A stretch of 64,000 nt of DNA from Pseudobutyrivibrio sp. MD2005 (GCF_000621865.1 NZ_JHXE01000016.1:1-64000); one strand, 5' to 3'; counted from the stretch's first letter, positions 33,730-43,561 are shown. Notes: generated by a model from the sequence alone, not told the origin. Translations and numbers: made by a program.

Positions 33730-36279
33730 TTATTCAATATAGCTTACAAATACGTTTCCGAAGGATTCGAAATATTCGCTGGCTTCTGTGATGCCCATCT
33801 TTGAGTTTGAGCTTGTCATCGGATCGAAGTATACGATAGAACTTGCATCATATCCGACGATGAGCACTGCAGAATCTTCGCCAGTGTATGCATATACTGG
33901 AATGCCTTGGCTGACATAGTAAAGCACCTGGTCAAGGCTTGCACCAGTCAAATCTAAGATATCATAATCCTTTAATGTCTTTGAAAGGATTGATATAGGG
34001 GTTTCTCCCGATTCTAACAATGTATGAACCTGTACGTTTTCCCCAGCCTGAACAAGCATAGCTGAAAGTGCTCTGGCAGAGCCTGAGGCCTCTGAATCAC
34101 TTGAGCCTACTGCAATACCGGTGATTGCATTCTGGTATGATTTTCTACCGCGTTTCCAAATATATTTAGGTGTGTTATCAAGCACTATTCCCATGTTTTC
34201 ATCTGAGCTTGCGATAGCTGAAATCAAATCGTCAGTAGCGAGAGTAACAGTACTTCCAACGTATACATAGTACTGTGTTGAGCTTGTAGCAGAAGCAACA
34301 GAAACACTTCTGTTGGAATCAGCTAAAACAAGACCGGTACGGTCGTAGGATACGTTGCCAAGCTTTTCATCTTCATCTAAAGGTGTCATTGTAAGGGTGA
34401 CTATCTGCTGCTTTACATCATCCATCGCGACACTCAAATCAACAGCTTTGTTTTGTTCACCAGCGCTATTTTTGATAGTATCTTCGGTTGCTGCTGTGAT
34501 GATGCCCTCTCCATCAATTTGAATTCTAGTAAGGTAGATTGTGTAGGAATCGATGGCTGCGTCAGTGATATAGTAACCATTCTTCTGGTAGCTCATAAGC
34601 TCTCTGCCTGAGCCAGAAGAGATATCAGCGATTGTTAGCTTATACATTGGATAAACAGTTGAGCCGGCACCGTCTGTGGTAATATCACTTTCTCTTAATG
34701 TGCCGTAAATTAAATCGTCATCCATAAAGGCTAGCGGCTTTAATAGCTGACCCTCCCCAGCAGTGATGTCGTAGGAATTGCCGGTCTCCAAATCCATAAT
34801 GTGAATTGAATCTGACATAGTATCCTGATCCATCCAAGCCAAATATCTGCGTGAGCTAGAAACAGCATATTGGTCGTTATCGAGGCCTGTCATAACTTCT
34901 TTTGTGGTAAGCTCATTTAGAGACATGTAAAGAAGTGTACCGTTAACCATAATGTAGAACTCATTATCCGCTGTCTCATATAAAAGGTCAGAGAAGTTGG
35001 CATTTAATATCTGATAAGAGCTTGTGGATGTAATAAACACCTGCTCTGTAGATGTATCTTCGATTGCATCGTAGTGATAAAGGTTAATACCACATTCTCC
35101 TTCGTGGTTGCCAGAATTCATGTAACCGTAAACTACGAAATCCATAGTGCCGGATTCATCGATGTTAAGAAGGAGAATCTGGTGCTGATTGTAGATTGAA
35201 CGTGTATCGGTAGGGTCGTCTATAAAGCTAAATACCTGCTTAAGTGAGCGGTCGGTCTGGCTGTATTCATATAATGAACCGTTCTGTACAAATGAAACGA
35301 TTGTACCTGTTTCATTTGAAAGATACTGAAGATTAGAATCAGTAATTCCTAGGTTGAGTACATTATCAGTAAATGAAACTGAAGTAGCATCGAGAATCTG
35401 CTCCATAGTTCTATCATATGAAAGAAGATAGATTCTATCAGCGGTGTAGCGCACACGATAGTTTTCGGTGCAGGTGTAGTACTCGTCACTTCCATTATTA
35501 TCTCTTGAAAGCAAATAAGATAATGAAAGGCTTACATAGTCGGTGCTGATATCTGTTAAGGCAACATGTGTATCGCCTACCTGCTGGCCGTTAAATGTGC
35601 CATAGGATATAAGTGAAAGATTTGAGTTGATTGTAACGTGGCTTAAATCATCACTTGTAGATAAATCAGGCTCGATATATGTGGCAAGATCAGTAGCATC
35701 ATCAGAAAGAGCTGTATTGTGGAAGTACTGAGCAAAATCCAAAATCTCTTCCTCGTGACAACCATCTGGCTGCATGATACGAGTATAATAGTAGATATTT
35801 TCATCGCCGCTAGAAAGAGTAATAATTAGAAGATATTCCTCGTTCTTTTCGATAAGATTCTCGGCCTGGAAGCTTGTGGTAATGATGCCATCCTTTTCGG
35901 TGTATTCAAGCTCGTTATTGGCGATGTTTCGCTGTGTATCCAGCGAGCGGATTTCGTAGGAAACCCCATCGATAGAATACTTTTTTGAATCTATAGAAAG
36001 AGAAATATTACGCTGAGAGTCAAGTGGAATTATTGCATCTCGCATATATGCCGGGTCCATCTCAGATACATAGCCGTGAAGCTCAGTGGAAGCGTCACCT
36101 AAATAATTTACATATACAAGTGGTAAAGTAGGAGATGCCTGAGAGGAGATTTCCTGTGTTTCGGTAATGTTAGTGACAATCTCGAAGAATATAATAGAAA
36201 CAAAAAATACCACAACTAAAATGACTGCACGCTTGATAATTTTGGTAGGTATTCCCTTTTTATAGAACTGTAGCTTCAT
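33730..36279 (-). CDS. Membrane-tethered extracellular protein with degenerate C39-like C-terminal domain
   Basis: An 849-residue protein not recognised as a named family. A single membrane segment lies at about residues 14-36; the rest should be outside. Residues about 60-700 alternate short beta strands, possibly propeller-like. The last 120 residues follow the layout of a C39-like cysteine peptidase (ARALSAMLVQAG ... IPVYAYTGEDSAVLIVGYD ... IVYFDPM), but the expected Cys before the first helix is absent and the His usually before the VGYD strand is replaced, so it is probably non-catalytic. It is divergent from the LtaS-like gene, 125 bases away. Confidence 0.7.
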   Translation of the reverse strand: MKLQFYKKGIPTKIIKRAVILVVVFFVSIIFFEIVTNITETQEISSQASPTLPLVYVNYLGDASTELHGYVSEMDPAYMRDAIIPLDSQRNISLSIDSKKYSIDGVSYEIRSLDTQRNIANNELEYTEKDGIITTSFQAENLIEKNEEYLLIITLSSGDENIYYYTRIMQPDGCHEEEILDFAQYFHNTALSDDATDLATYIEPDLSTSDDLSHVTINSNLSLISYGTFNGQQVGDTHVALTDISTDYVSLSLSYLLSRDNNGSDEYYTCTENYRVRYTADRIYLLSYDRTMEQILDATSVSFTDNVLNLGITDSNLQYLSNETGTIVSFVQNGSLYEYSQTDRSLKQVFSFIDDPTDTRSIYNQHQILLLNIDESGTMDFVVYGYMNSGNHEGECGINLYHYDAIEDTSTEQVFITSTSSYQILNANFSDLLYETADNEFYIMVNGTLLYMSLNELTTKEVMTGLDNDQYAVSSSRRYLAWMDQDTMSDSIHIMDLETGNSYDITAGEGQLLKPLAFMDDDLIYGTLRESDITTDGAGSTVYPMYKLTIADISSGSGRELMSYQKNGYYITDAAIDSYTIYLTRIQIDGEGIITAATEDTIKNSAGEQNKAVDLSVAMDDVKQQIVTLTMTPLDEDEKLGNVSYDRTGLVLADSNRSVSVASATSSTQYYVYVGSTVTLATDDLISAIASSDENMGIVLDNTPKYIWKRGRKSYQNAITGIAVGSSDSEASGSARALSAMLVQAGENVQVHTLLESGETPISILSKTLKDYDILDLTGASLDQVLYYVSQGIPVYAYTGEDSAVLIVGYDASSIVYFDPMTSSNSKMGITEASEYFESFGNVFVSYIE

Positions 36280-36293
36280 ATAAACTCGCTTTC

Positions 36294-36322
36294 TTGCTTA
36301 ATTAAAAATATAGTGTTATAAT
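36294..36322 (+). promoter_or_regulatory. Promoter of the LtaS-like gene
   Basis: TTGCTT at 36294-36299, a 17-base spacer and TATAAT at 36317-36322, preceded by TG one base upstream (extended -10). An ATAGTGTTA half site at 36310-36318 overlaps the -10 and recurs inverted at 36362-36370. Confidence 0.65.
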
Positions 36323-36404
36323 CCGTAGGAAATTTTGATTTGAATTAATCGGTTATTATTCTAACACTATTTTTTCATACTGTCTTAGGTTTTACGGAGG
36401 ATTC

Positions 36405-38609
36405 ATGAAAAAATTATTTTCAAAGATAAAAACAGGCATAGGCCTGCTTGGAAATATTATAAAAGTTCCATTTATTAAATTTGCAAATTCAAAGCTGGTT
36501 CAGGGCTTTTTAAATAGTAAGATCTATAAGACCTGGCTGATGCTTTGGGATAAATACGCATTTTGGATGCACATTCCACTGGCGATGGCCATCATATTCT
36601 TGATGGAATGGCTATCGAGACACTCATTTACAGCGGCATGCGGGTTTGTCATAGATCACACAGGACCATTTTTATTTAATGCCTACTGTGTATTTGTAGC
36701 ATTATCCATTGTATTCCTTAGTAAGAGACGAGGCTGGTGGCGAGTATTCATCAGTATGTTCTTTATCATACTTGGAATAATAAATAGCGTCATTCTGTTG
36801 AATCGTGTTTCACCATTTGGATATACCGATTTGTATATGATAAGCGATTTGCTGACAATGCAAGATAGCAACTACTTCTCAGCAGAGGAGGCCATGCTTT
36901 CAGTAACGGCCCTTGTGATTTACATTGTCATAATGGTGCTCTACATGGTAAAAGGTTCTAAAAAGCAGGACCCTAAGCCAATATGGCAAAGAATATTATT
37001 AGTAGTTGCGCTGTTCGCTTCATTATATCCATCCACAGTATTCCTTAGAAGTTCCGGTATTATGACATCTTACTTCGGTAACTTGGCACAGGGATATTTA
37101 GATTATGGTTATTTATACGGCTTTTCTACTTCTGTATTAGACCGAGGAATGAATCGTCCATTTGGATATTCCGAGAACAAGATTGATAGCATATTAGAGA
37201 AGGATGCTTCTTATGTTAAGACACTTGAGATTCCTTCACAGGATGCATCACAGCCAAACATTGTTGTAATATTGCTTGAGTCATTCTACGATGTTTCAGA
37301 GTCGGATTTCCTTGAGACTAGCGAGGATCCAATCCCATACATTCACTATTTGGAGCAGAACTACTCAACAGGTCACTGTATAGTTCCAGTAGTTGGTGCA
37401 GGTACATGTAACTCAGAGTTTGAAGTACTTACTGGTATGAGCTGTAGCTTCTTTGGACCAGGTGAGTACCCACAGAAGACTATCATTAAGGAAACAGATT
37501 GTGAAAGCTATGCGGATGTTCTTCATGACGACGGCTATAGCACACACGTAGTTCATAACAATGGTGGTAACTTCTATTCAAGAGCTAACGCATTCTCCAT
37601 GATGGGCTTTGATAGCTTTACATCTAAGGAGCTTTTAGATATTACAGATTACACACCGCTTGGCAACTGGCCTACAGATGATATTCTCATCGATGGAACA
37701 TTAGATGCCATGGACTCAACTCCAGAAAGCGATTTTGTTTACACTATCACAGTTGAGGGACACGGTGCTTACCCTACATATCAGGTAGAGGAAGACCCAG
37801 CAATCAAAGTAAACGCTGTTGGTAAGACACCAGAAGAAAACTGGGCTTGGGAGTACTACGTTAATAGAATTTATAACGTAGATGACTTTGTTAAGAACTA
37901 TATCGAAGCACTTGATGCCAGAGGAGAAGACACACTTGTAATTATGTTTGGCGATCATCTTCCTACAATGGGCTTATCAAGCAGCGAGGTTGCTACAGGC
38001 GATTTATACAAGACAAAGTATTTCACATGGAATAACTTTGGTATGGAAAAAATAGATAAGGATTTGGCTTCATATCAGCTTGTATCAGAGTTCTTAAATC
38101 GTCTTGACATTCATAATGGAAATATAAATGCTTATCACCAGACTGCAATGGCTAATGGCGTTCAGTATGGCACAAGCGAGTATATGAATGATTTAAAGAT
38201 GCTTCAGTATGATATTCTCTACGGAGATCGTTATACATACAAGGATGGCACAAAATACGGCCCATCAAACCTTACAATGGGCGTTAATGATGTAGTAATA
38301 GACAGTGCATACTTCTTTAACGGAAGGCTGCATATATACGGTGATGAATTCACCAAATGGTCAAAGGTATTCGTCAATGGAGAGCAAGTCTCCACCAAGT
38401 ACGAATCCGGGCAGGTATTGTCCATAAAGGCTTCCGATATATCAAACGGAGATAAGATAACCGTTTGCCAGATGGGTAGCTCAAATACCGTATTTAGAGA
38501 ATCAAATGAATATGTCGTTTATGATCCGAATTACGTGGAAGAGGAAGAAACTTCTGAAATAGAAGAGGATGCTTCTGGAGATGGAGATGCTGATTCGGAA
38601 AGCGAATAA
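36405..38609 (+). CDS. LtaS-like membrane sulfatase-fold phosphoglycerol transferase
   Basis: A 734-residue protein with about five N-terminal membrane helices (residues 50-240) and an extracellular sulfatase-fold domain. Metal and catalytic positions of the lipoteichoic acid synthase family are visible: Glu292 in LLESF, nucleophile Thr334 in GAGTCNSEFE, HNNGGNFYSR further on, and Asp517-His518 in MFGDHLP. Such enzymes move glycerol phosphate from phosphatidylglycerol to a polymer or glycolipid. The C-terminal 100 residues add a small beta domain and an acidic tail. The start follows ACGGAGG. Confidence 0.9.
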   Translation: MKKLFSKIKTGIGLLGNIIKVPFIKFANSKLVQGFLNSKIYKTWLMLWDKYAFWMHIPLAMAIIFLMEWLSRHSFTAACGFVIDHTGPFLFNAYCVFVALSIVFLSKRRGWWRVFISMFFIILGIINSVILLNRVSPFGYTDLYMISDLLTMQDSNYFSAEEAMLSVTALVIYIVIMVLYMVKGSKKQDPKPIWQRILLVVALFASLYPSTVFLRSSGIMTSYFGNLAQGYLDYGYLYGFSTSVLDRGMNRPFGYSENKIDSILEKDASYVKTLEIPSQDASQPNIVVILLESFYDVSESDFLETSEDPIPYIHYLEQNYSTGHCIVPVVGAGTCNSEFEVLTGMSCSFFGPGEYPQKTIIKETDCESYADVLHDDGYSTHVVHNNGGNFYSRANAFSMMGFDSFTSKELLDITDYTPLGNWPTDDILIDGTLDAMDSTPESDFVYTITVEGHGAYPTYQVEEDPAIKVNAVGKTPEENWAWEYYVNRIYNVDDFVKNYIEALDARGEDTLVIMFGDHLPTMGLSSSEVATGDLYKTKYFTWNNFGMEKIDKDLASYQLVSEFLNRLDIHNGNINAYHQTAMANGVQYGTSEYMNDLKMLQYDILYGDRYTYKDGTKYGPSNLTMGVNDVVIDSAYFFNGRLHIYGDEFTKWSKVFVNGEQVSTKYESGQVLSIKASDISNGDKITVCQMGSSNTVFRESNEYVVYDPNYVEEEETSEIEEDASGDGDADSESE

Positions 38610-38617
38610 AAAAAGAA

Positions 38618-38649
38618 GGCCACATCGCATTTGCGATGTGGCCATTTTG
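38618..38649. terminator. Bidirectional terminator between the LtaS-like gene and prs
   Basis: A perfect 12-bp stem GGCCACATCGCA (38618-38629) / TGCGATGTGGCC (38632-38643), flanked by A-rich sequence on the left and ATTTTGTT on the right. Confidence 0.93.
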
Positions 38650-38654
38650 TTGAA

Positions 38655-39833
38655 TTAATATTCGCCGTTTTTGTAGCGGTTGAGAAGCTTTTCGATACGT
38701 CCATAAGGATTGAGAAGCTCTGATATAGAACACTCGTGGTTAAGAGTATCAATAATGTATGCGATGTATTTTGACATGTCGCACTTGATAAAATAATCAC
38801 GATTTAAAACATCCTCTGGAATGTATGTAAGGTTTGTAGTAACAACCTTGTAGATGATACCGTCCTCAACAGCCTTATCGAATTTTGCCATACCATTAGT
38901 GAAAAGTCCGAAAGTAGCTACTGTGAAGATACGATTTGCTTTACGCTTTTTAAGCTCTGTTGCTACGTCTATCATTGACTCACCAGAAGAAATCATATCA
39001 TCAACGATGATAACATCCTTGCCGGCAACGTCGTTACCAAGGAATTCATGAGCGACGATTGGATTACGTCCATCAACGATACGGCTGTAATCGCGACGCT
39101 TGTAAAACATACCAACATTAACACCAAGAACTGATGCCATGTAAACGGCTCTCTTTGTTCCACCTTCATCAGGTGAGATAATCATGAGATGATCGTTATC
39201 AAGCTTTAAGTCCTTGCAGTTCTTAAGGATGCCCTTAAGGAACTGATATGTTGGAGAAACTGTTTCAAAGCTATTTAAAGGAATAGCGTTCTGAACACGA
39301 GGGTCGTGAGCATCAAATGTGATGATGTTATCGACACCCATATTAATAAGCTCCTGAAGTGCCATAGCACAATCAAGTGATTCACGAGCACTTCTACGAT
39401 GCTGACGTCCTTCATAAAGGAATGGGATGATGACTGTGATGCGCTTAGCCTTTCCCATTGCAGCAGCAATGATACGCTTTAAGTCACAGAAGATATCATC
39501 TGGACTCATGTGATTCTCGTGACCACATACAGAATAAGTGAGGCTGTAATTTGTTACATCAACAAGAATGTACAAATCAAGACCACGAACTGATTGTTTG
39601 ATAAGACCTTTGGCCTCACCTGAACCAAATCGAGGACAATCAGCAGAAACGATGTAAGAATCGCTCTTATAACCAGCTAAAGTAATAATAGACTGGTCAC
39701 ACTTACGCTCTTGTCTCCACTTAAGTAAATAATCATTAACCTTCTCGCCGATTGTTGCGCAGCTCTTGTGAGGTATAAGACCTAGCTCTGCCATAGGTGG
39801 TGTGTTTTCCAACACGATTTCATTGTTTGGCAT
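38655..39833 (-). CDS. prs: Ribose-phosphate pyrophosphokinase (PRPP synthetase)
   Basis: A 392-residue enzyme that makes PRPP from ribose 5-phosphate and ATP for nucleotide, His and Trp synthesis. The PRPP-binding loop is VIIVDDMISSGESM; the flexible-loop and ATP regions are recognisable (DAHDPRVQNAIP, KRRDYSR). It is about 75 residues longer than the common 315-residue form, with extra sequence at the N terminus, as in the longer variant I associate with Clostridia. The start follows AAGGAG. It is downstream of the DnaC-like gene with 30 bases between. Confidence 0.92.
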   Translation of the reverse strand: MPNNEIVLENTPPMAELGLIPHKSCATIGEKVNDYLLKWRQERKCDQSIITLAGYKSDSYIVSADCPRFGSGEAKGLIKQSVRGLDLYILVDVTNYSLTYSVCGHENHMSPDDIFCDLKRIIAAAMGKAKRITVIIPFLYEGRQHRRSARESLDCAMALQELINMGVDNIITFDAHDPRVQNAIPLNSFETVSPTYQFLKGILKNCKDLKLDNDHLMIISPDEGGTKRAVYMASVLGVNVGMFYKRRDYSRIVDGRNPIVAHEFLGNDVAGKDVIIVDDMISSGESMIDVATELKKRKANRIFTVATFGLFTNGMAKFDKAVEDGIIYKVVTTNLTYIPEDVLNRDYFIKCDMSKYIAYIIDTLNHECSISELLNPYGRIEKLLNRYKNGEY

Positions 39834-39863
39834 GTTTTGCTCCTTGCTTTGATATTAAATTTA

Positions 39864-40853
39864 TTATTTTGATATTACCTTTTTAATACGAATATCATTG
39901 CCTATGAGCTTAATAACTTCATAGTTTGAAAATACTCGCGAAGTAATACGTTCACTATAGGTATCTCTCAATTCTTCTAACTTGAGATTTGTTGAAATAA
40001 TCGTTGATTTATTTCGTAATAGTCTTTCATTTAAACATTGGAAAAGTCGGGCTGTTGTGAAGGAATTCTGAAATTCAGTGCCCAAATCGTCAATTATAAG
40101 TAAATCGCAATCGAAAATATGATCATGAAGTTCTGCAACGTTAGCATTCTTCTTGAATGTCTGTTCTTCAAAAACTCTAAATAATTCGCTGGAAGTAAAG
40201 TAAATAACTGAGATGCCCTGGTCAAGTAATGCCTTGGCAATACAGTTGGACATGAAGGTTTTTCCACATCCTGTTCTTCCTAGCAACAAGAGATTACCAC
40301 CTTTTTCTCTAAAATTCTGCACAAAGTTAGTGGCTTTTTCTAGGGCTATTTCAGCATTAGCACGTGCCGAAAGCTCAGAACCGTCCTCAAAATAGTCATT
40401 ATCGTAAACATCTAAATCAAATGCATCAAAATTTTCCTTGGAAAGAATGTTATTGATATTAGACTGTTTGTAGACAATATTAATAGCTGCCTGCTTAAAA
40501 CAGTGGCAGCGTTCTCCATTAATATATCCAGTATCCTTGCAATCAGGACAGTCGTATGGTGGCTCAAGATAATCCTCTGGGAAACCAGCGGATTTCATGA
40601 GATTGATACGTCTCATTTTAAGCTCTTCAAGCTTCTTTTTAGATTCAGCAGATGCGGTAGCTATATCCTTGCCGCTGAAAATAGCAGTAATGGATGAAAT
40701 GGAGATTTTGGAAACCTCCTCATCCAACTGTGTAAGTGAAGGCACTGCAGAATAAAGCTCTTTTGTACGATAAGAAACAATTCGGCTGTTTCTAGACTGC
40801 TTATGATTGTACTCACGCATAAGCGCATCGTATTGTTCGTTAGATAATGCCAT
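39864..40853 (-). CDS. DnaC/DnaI-like helicase loader ATPase
   Basis: A 329-residue AAA+ ATPase of the DnaC/IstB class that should load the replicative helicase at the origin. A four-cysteine zinc knuckle (Cys102, 105, 116, 118 in CPDC...CHC) separates a helical N-terminal domain from the ATPase. Walker A is GRTGCGKT (192-199) and Walker B LLIIDD (251-256). The start follows AAGGGAGG. The dnaD gene is 12 bases upstream, and the pair resembles the DnaB/DnaI primosome pair of Bacillus. Confidence 0.92.
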   Translation of the reverse strand: MALSNEQYDALMREYNHKQSRNSRIVSYRTKELYSAVPSLTQLDEEVSKISISSITAIFSGKDIATASAESKKKLEELKMRRINLMKSAGFPEDYLEPPYDCPDCKDTGYINGERCHCFKQAAINIVYKQSNINNILSKENFDAFDLDVYDNDYFEDGSELSARANAEIALEKATNFVQNFREKGGNLLLLGRTGCGKTFMSNCIAKALLDQGISVIYFTSSELFRVFEEQTFKKNANVAELHDHIFDCDLLIIDDLGTEFQNSFTTARLFQCLNERLLRNKSTIISTNLKLEELRDTYSERITSRVFSNYEVIKLIGNDIRIKKVISK

Positions 40854-40865
40854 AATTACCTCCCT

Positions 40866-41969
40866 TTAGTTACCAAGCAATTTCTTCTCAAGTGCATCAA
40901 AATCATAATTCTGGCGTTGTTCAAAGTTAAGGAATTTGTTGTTAGACTTCGATCTAGCCGCTGAACTAGATGTGTCTTTAATGCTTTTTACTTTATTAGT
41001 AGCTGAAAGCTTGGCCATTGAAGCCTTAGTAAATTCCTGATCAAGAGCTGCAACATCCTCTAGAGTCTTAACAGAGGACTTGTTCCAGCTTGTAAGAATA
41101 GAATCTGCATATTTGAAGCTTGGCTTGTTAGTAGCTGTGATAGTACGCTCGCAAGCTTCACAGATAATATCCATATTAAAGCTAAATGTGTTAACCCATT
41201 TATCGATGTAGTTAAGCTCAGACTCAACTAAATCCCTGTTTCCGATACCAAGTGCCTTCTTAATAGAATAAACGGCATTGTTGTGTGCACTAGATGATTT
41301 TCTGGCATCCTCAACAGTTGTGATTCCATCTTCTGCCCAGTTGCGAGCAACAGTATCCATGTAATGGAAGCTATTGTGGCCGTTATCGAGGCAAGTCTCG
41401 ATAAGGTACTGGATTAAATCTACTGTCATGTGAAGTCCGTCGTACCAGAAAAGCAAAGTGTTGGTGTCAGAGCTTGAAAGCGGTCTGCCAAGGTATGTCT
41501 GTGTTGCAAATAATAAATCTGAAACAGCATCCTCCTCGCAGAAAGCATCTAACTCATCTGCGCTGTAGCTTGGCTTAACCAAAGCTGGTGTATCTGAAAC
41601 TGCTGGTGCCACGCTTTTAGTTGTAACTACCGGCTCAGCAGCGTAGTTTACGGATGTGAAGGAATTGTTTCCATTCACATCGACAAGACAGATTCCAGAA
41701 AGTTCATGCCCATCAGAGTACTCAAGACGTAGAAGTCCTACTTTCTCCCAATAAGTAAAGGCTCTCATTATGTCCTTCTCGGTGTGGTCTAAACAGTCCG
41801 CTAACTGTGAGATGGAAAAATCATAATCCTCTCTATTTAGACAACGAAGCAAGTAAAGGTAAATCTTAACATACTCTCCATTGGCATCTTTCATGTAATC
41901 GTCAATAAAAGTATTAGAAATGCAAGTATAACCAGTATTGATACTGGTGTGTAGCATGATGTCTGCCAT
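40866..41969 (-). CDS. DnaD-domain primosome protein
   Basis: A 367-residue replication initiation protein. The ATG at 41969 is chosen because GGGAGAGG lies just upstream; a TTG seven codons earlier sits inside that site. The N-terminal winged helix (residues about 10-90) is followed by two copies of a DnaD/DnaB-type helical domain, each ending in a W...T.EDA motif (ARNWAEDGITTVEDA and LTSWNKSSVKTLEDV). It works with the helicase loader encoded next. Four DnaA boxes upstream suggest control by DnaA. Confidence 0.9.
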   Translation of the reverse strand: MADIMLHTSINTGYTCISNTFIDDYMKDANGEYVKIYLYLLRCLNREDYDFSISQLADCLDHTEKDIMRAFTYWEKVGLLRLEYSDGHELSGICLVDVNGNNSFTSVNYAAEPVVTTKSVAPAVSDTPALVKPSYSADELDAFCEEDAVSDLLFATQTYLGRPLSSSDTNTLLFWYDGLHMTVDLIQYLIETCLDNGHNSFHYMDTVARNWAEDGITTVEDARKSSSAHNNAVYSIKKALGIGNRDLVESELNYIDKWVNTFSFNMDIICEACERTITATNKPSFKYADSILTSWNKSSVKTLEDVAALDQEFTKASMAKLSATNKVKSIKDTSSSAARSKSNNKFLNFEQRQNYDFDALEKKLLGN

Positions 41970-42075
41970 ATAAATTATCCTCTCCCTCAAAAGTAAGCAA
42001 ATTATATCAAAGTAATTTCAAAAAGAAAAGGGTGTAAACCCCGAGAACCCTTGTAAATAAAGGGCTTGTGGCTAT

Positions 42076-42093
42076 TGTGGATAATGTGGATAA
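42076..42093 (-). promoter_or_regulatory. Two tandem DnaA boxes (proximal to dnaD)
   Basis: TGTGGATAA occurs twice in direct contact, at 42076-42084 and 42085-42093. Each is a perfect consensus DnaA box (TTATCCACA) read on the minus strand, in the direction of dnaD transcription. Confidence 0.85.
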
Positions 42094-42163
42094 CTATCAA
42101 CAGACCTAGAAAAAAGGGCAATAAAAAATCCACATTTTTACTGGTGAATAATACACCGAAAAA

Positions 42164-42181
42164 TGTGGATAATGTGGATAA
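42164..42181 (-). promoter_or_regulatory. Two tandem DnaA boxes (distal pair)
   Basis: A second contiguous pair of TGTGGATAA, at 42164-42172 and 42173-42181, 88 bases from the first pair and ending at the murC stop codon. The identical doublet layout argues against chance. A one-mismatch box, TTATCAACA, lies nearby inside murC at about 42234. Confidence 0.85.
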
Positions 42182-43561
42182 CTATTTGGAAAGTAAGTGT
42201 TCACCTACTAAATACACGTCTCCAGCACCCATAGTTATCAACAGGTCGTTGTTTAAAAGATTTTTTTCTAAAAATTTTTCACATGCATCAAATGAGCCTA
42301 AATAATGGACTTCTGTGCCCATTTTTTCGATTCTATCAGCAATATCTTTAGAGCTTACTCCATAGATATCAGGCTCTCTAGCCGCATATATATCGGCAAG
42401 AACAACTATGTCCGCTTTAGCGAGAGCTGTTGCAAAATCATCAAGAAAGCTTAATGTGCGGGTATAAGTGTGTGGCTGGAAGCAAACAATCACACGATTG
42501 TGTGGGTAATTAGCTGCTGCGTTAAGGCTGGCAGCAATTTCTGTTGGGTGATGAGCGTAATCATCAATGACAGTAGCTCCGTTATAGTTGCCCTTTAACT
42601 CGAAACGTCTGTGAGCACCGCCAAACTTTTTAAGTCCTGCTAAAATGTGATCGTAAGAAATGCCCATTTCAACAGTAAGTGCGATAGCTGCAAGTGCATT
42701 GGAAATATTGTGCTTTCCAGGAACATTAAGTGAAACAGTGCCAAGAGCCTTACCATTGAATACAGGGGTAAAGTTTGCAAAGCCCTTTTCATTAAATGAG
42801 ATATCAGTAGGATAAATATCGGCATCATTATTTAATGAATAAGTAATAACCCTACATTTTAGTCCCTCAGTGAAATAATCTACATCATCAATTTCTTTGT
42901 TAATAATAAGAATGCCATCATCGGATGTATTACCGGCAAACTTCTTAAATGAAGCTCTTACATTTTCGAGATTCTTGAAGAAGTCCAAGTGATCTGCCTC
43001 AACATTAAGGATAATGTTGTATTTAGGGAAAAATGAATGATAGCTGTTTGTGTATTCACAAGCCTCTGTGATAAATACATCACTGTCACCGACGTGTACG
43101 TTGCTTCCGATGGCATCTAAAATGCCGCCAACAGAAATGGTAGGATCATCGGCTGTCTCAAGAAGAATCTGGCTAACCATTGATGTTGTGGTTGTCTTGC
43201 CGTGTGTACCTGCAACAGCAATAGAACGAGCATAGTTTTCCATGATTTCGCCAAGGAGCTCAGCTCTTGTAAGCATAGGCTTGCCAGAAGCTTTGGCTGC
43301 AGCAAATTCTGGATTGTCATCACGAATTGCAGCAGTGTAAACAATCAAGTCGATATCATCAGTGATATTTGATGCTGCCTGTGGATAACTAACCTTTGCG
43401 CCGATGGCTTCAAGGTGCTTGGTTAAATCAGATTCAGCTCTATCGGAGCCTGAAATAGTGAAACCAGCACCAAGCAAAATCTCTGCAAGACCAGACATGC
43501 TAATGCCGCCAATTCCTATAAAATGAACATGTATCTTGTTGTTAAAATCAATCTTATACAT
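42182..43561 (-). CDS. murC: UDP-N-acetylmuramate--L-alanine ligase
   Basis: A 459-residue cytosolic Mur ligase that adds L-Ala to UDP-MurNAc using ATP. The N-terminal UDP-binding motif is FIGIGGISMSG; the ATP loop GTHGKTTT is at 118-125; the C-terminal DDYAHHPTEI is a Mur ligase hallmark of MurC. Length is typical. The start follows AGAAGGA. It is divergent from the glycogen operon. Confidence 0.96.
   Translation of the reverse strand: MYKIDFNNKIHVHFIGIGGISMSGLAEILLGAGFTISGSDRAESDLTKHLEAIGAKVSYPQAASNITDDIDLIVYTAAIRDDNPEFAAAKASGKPMLTRAELLGEIMENYARSIAVAGTHGKTTTTSMVSQILLETADDPTISVGGILDAIGSNVHVGDSDVFITEACEYTNSYHSFFPKYNIILNVEADHLDFFKNLENVRASFKKFAGNTSDDGILIINKEIDDVDYFTEGLKCRVITYSLNNDADIYPTDISFNEKGFANFTPVFNGKALGTVSLNVPGKHNISNALAAIALTVEMGISYDHILAGLKKFGGAHRRFELKGNYNGATVIDDYAHHPTEIAASLNAAANYPHNRVIVCFQPHTYTRTLSFLDDFATALAKADIVVLADIYAAREPDIYGVSSKDIADRIEKMGTEVHYLGSFDACEKFLEKNLLNNDLLITMGAGDVYLVGEHLLSK

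Noticed and set aside
42061-42181. Chromosomal origin oriC
   Set aside because: Four DnaA boxes are present, but there is no dnaA or dnaN gene and no clear unwinding element; a regulatory site for dnaD is more likely.
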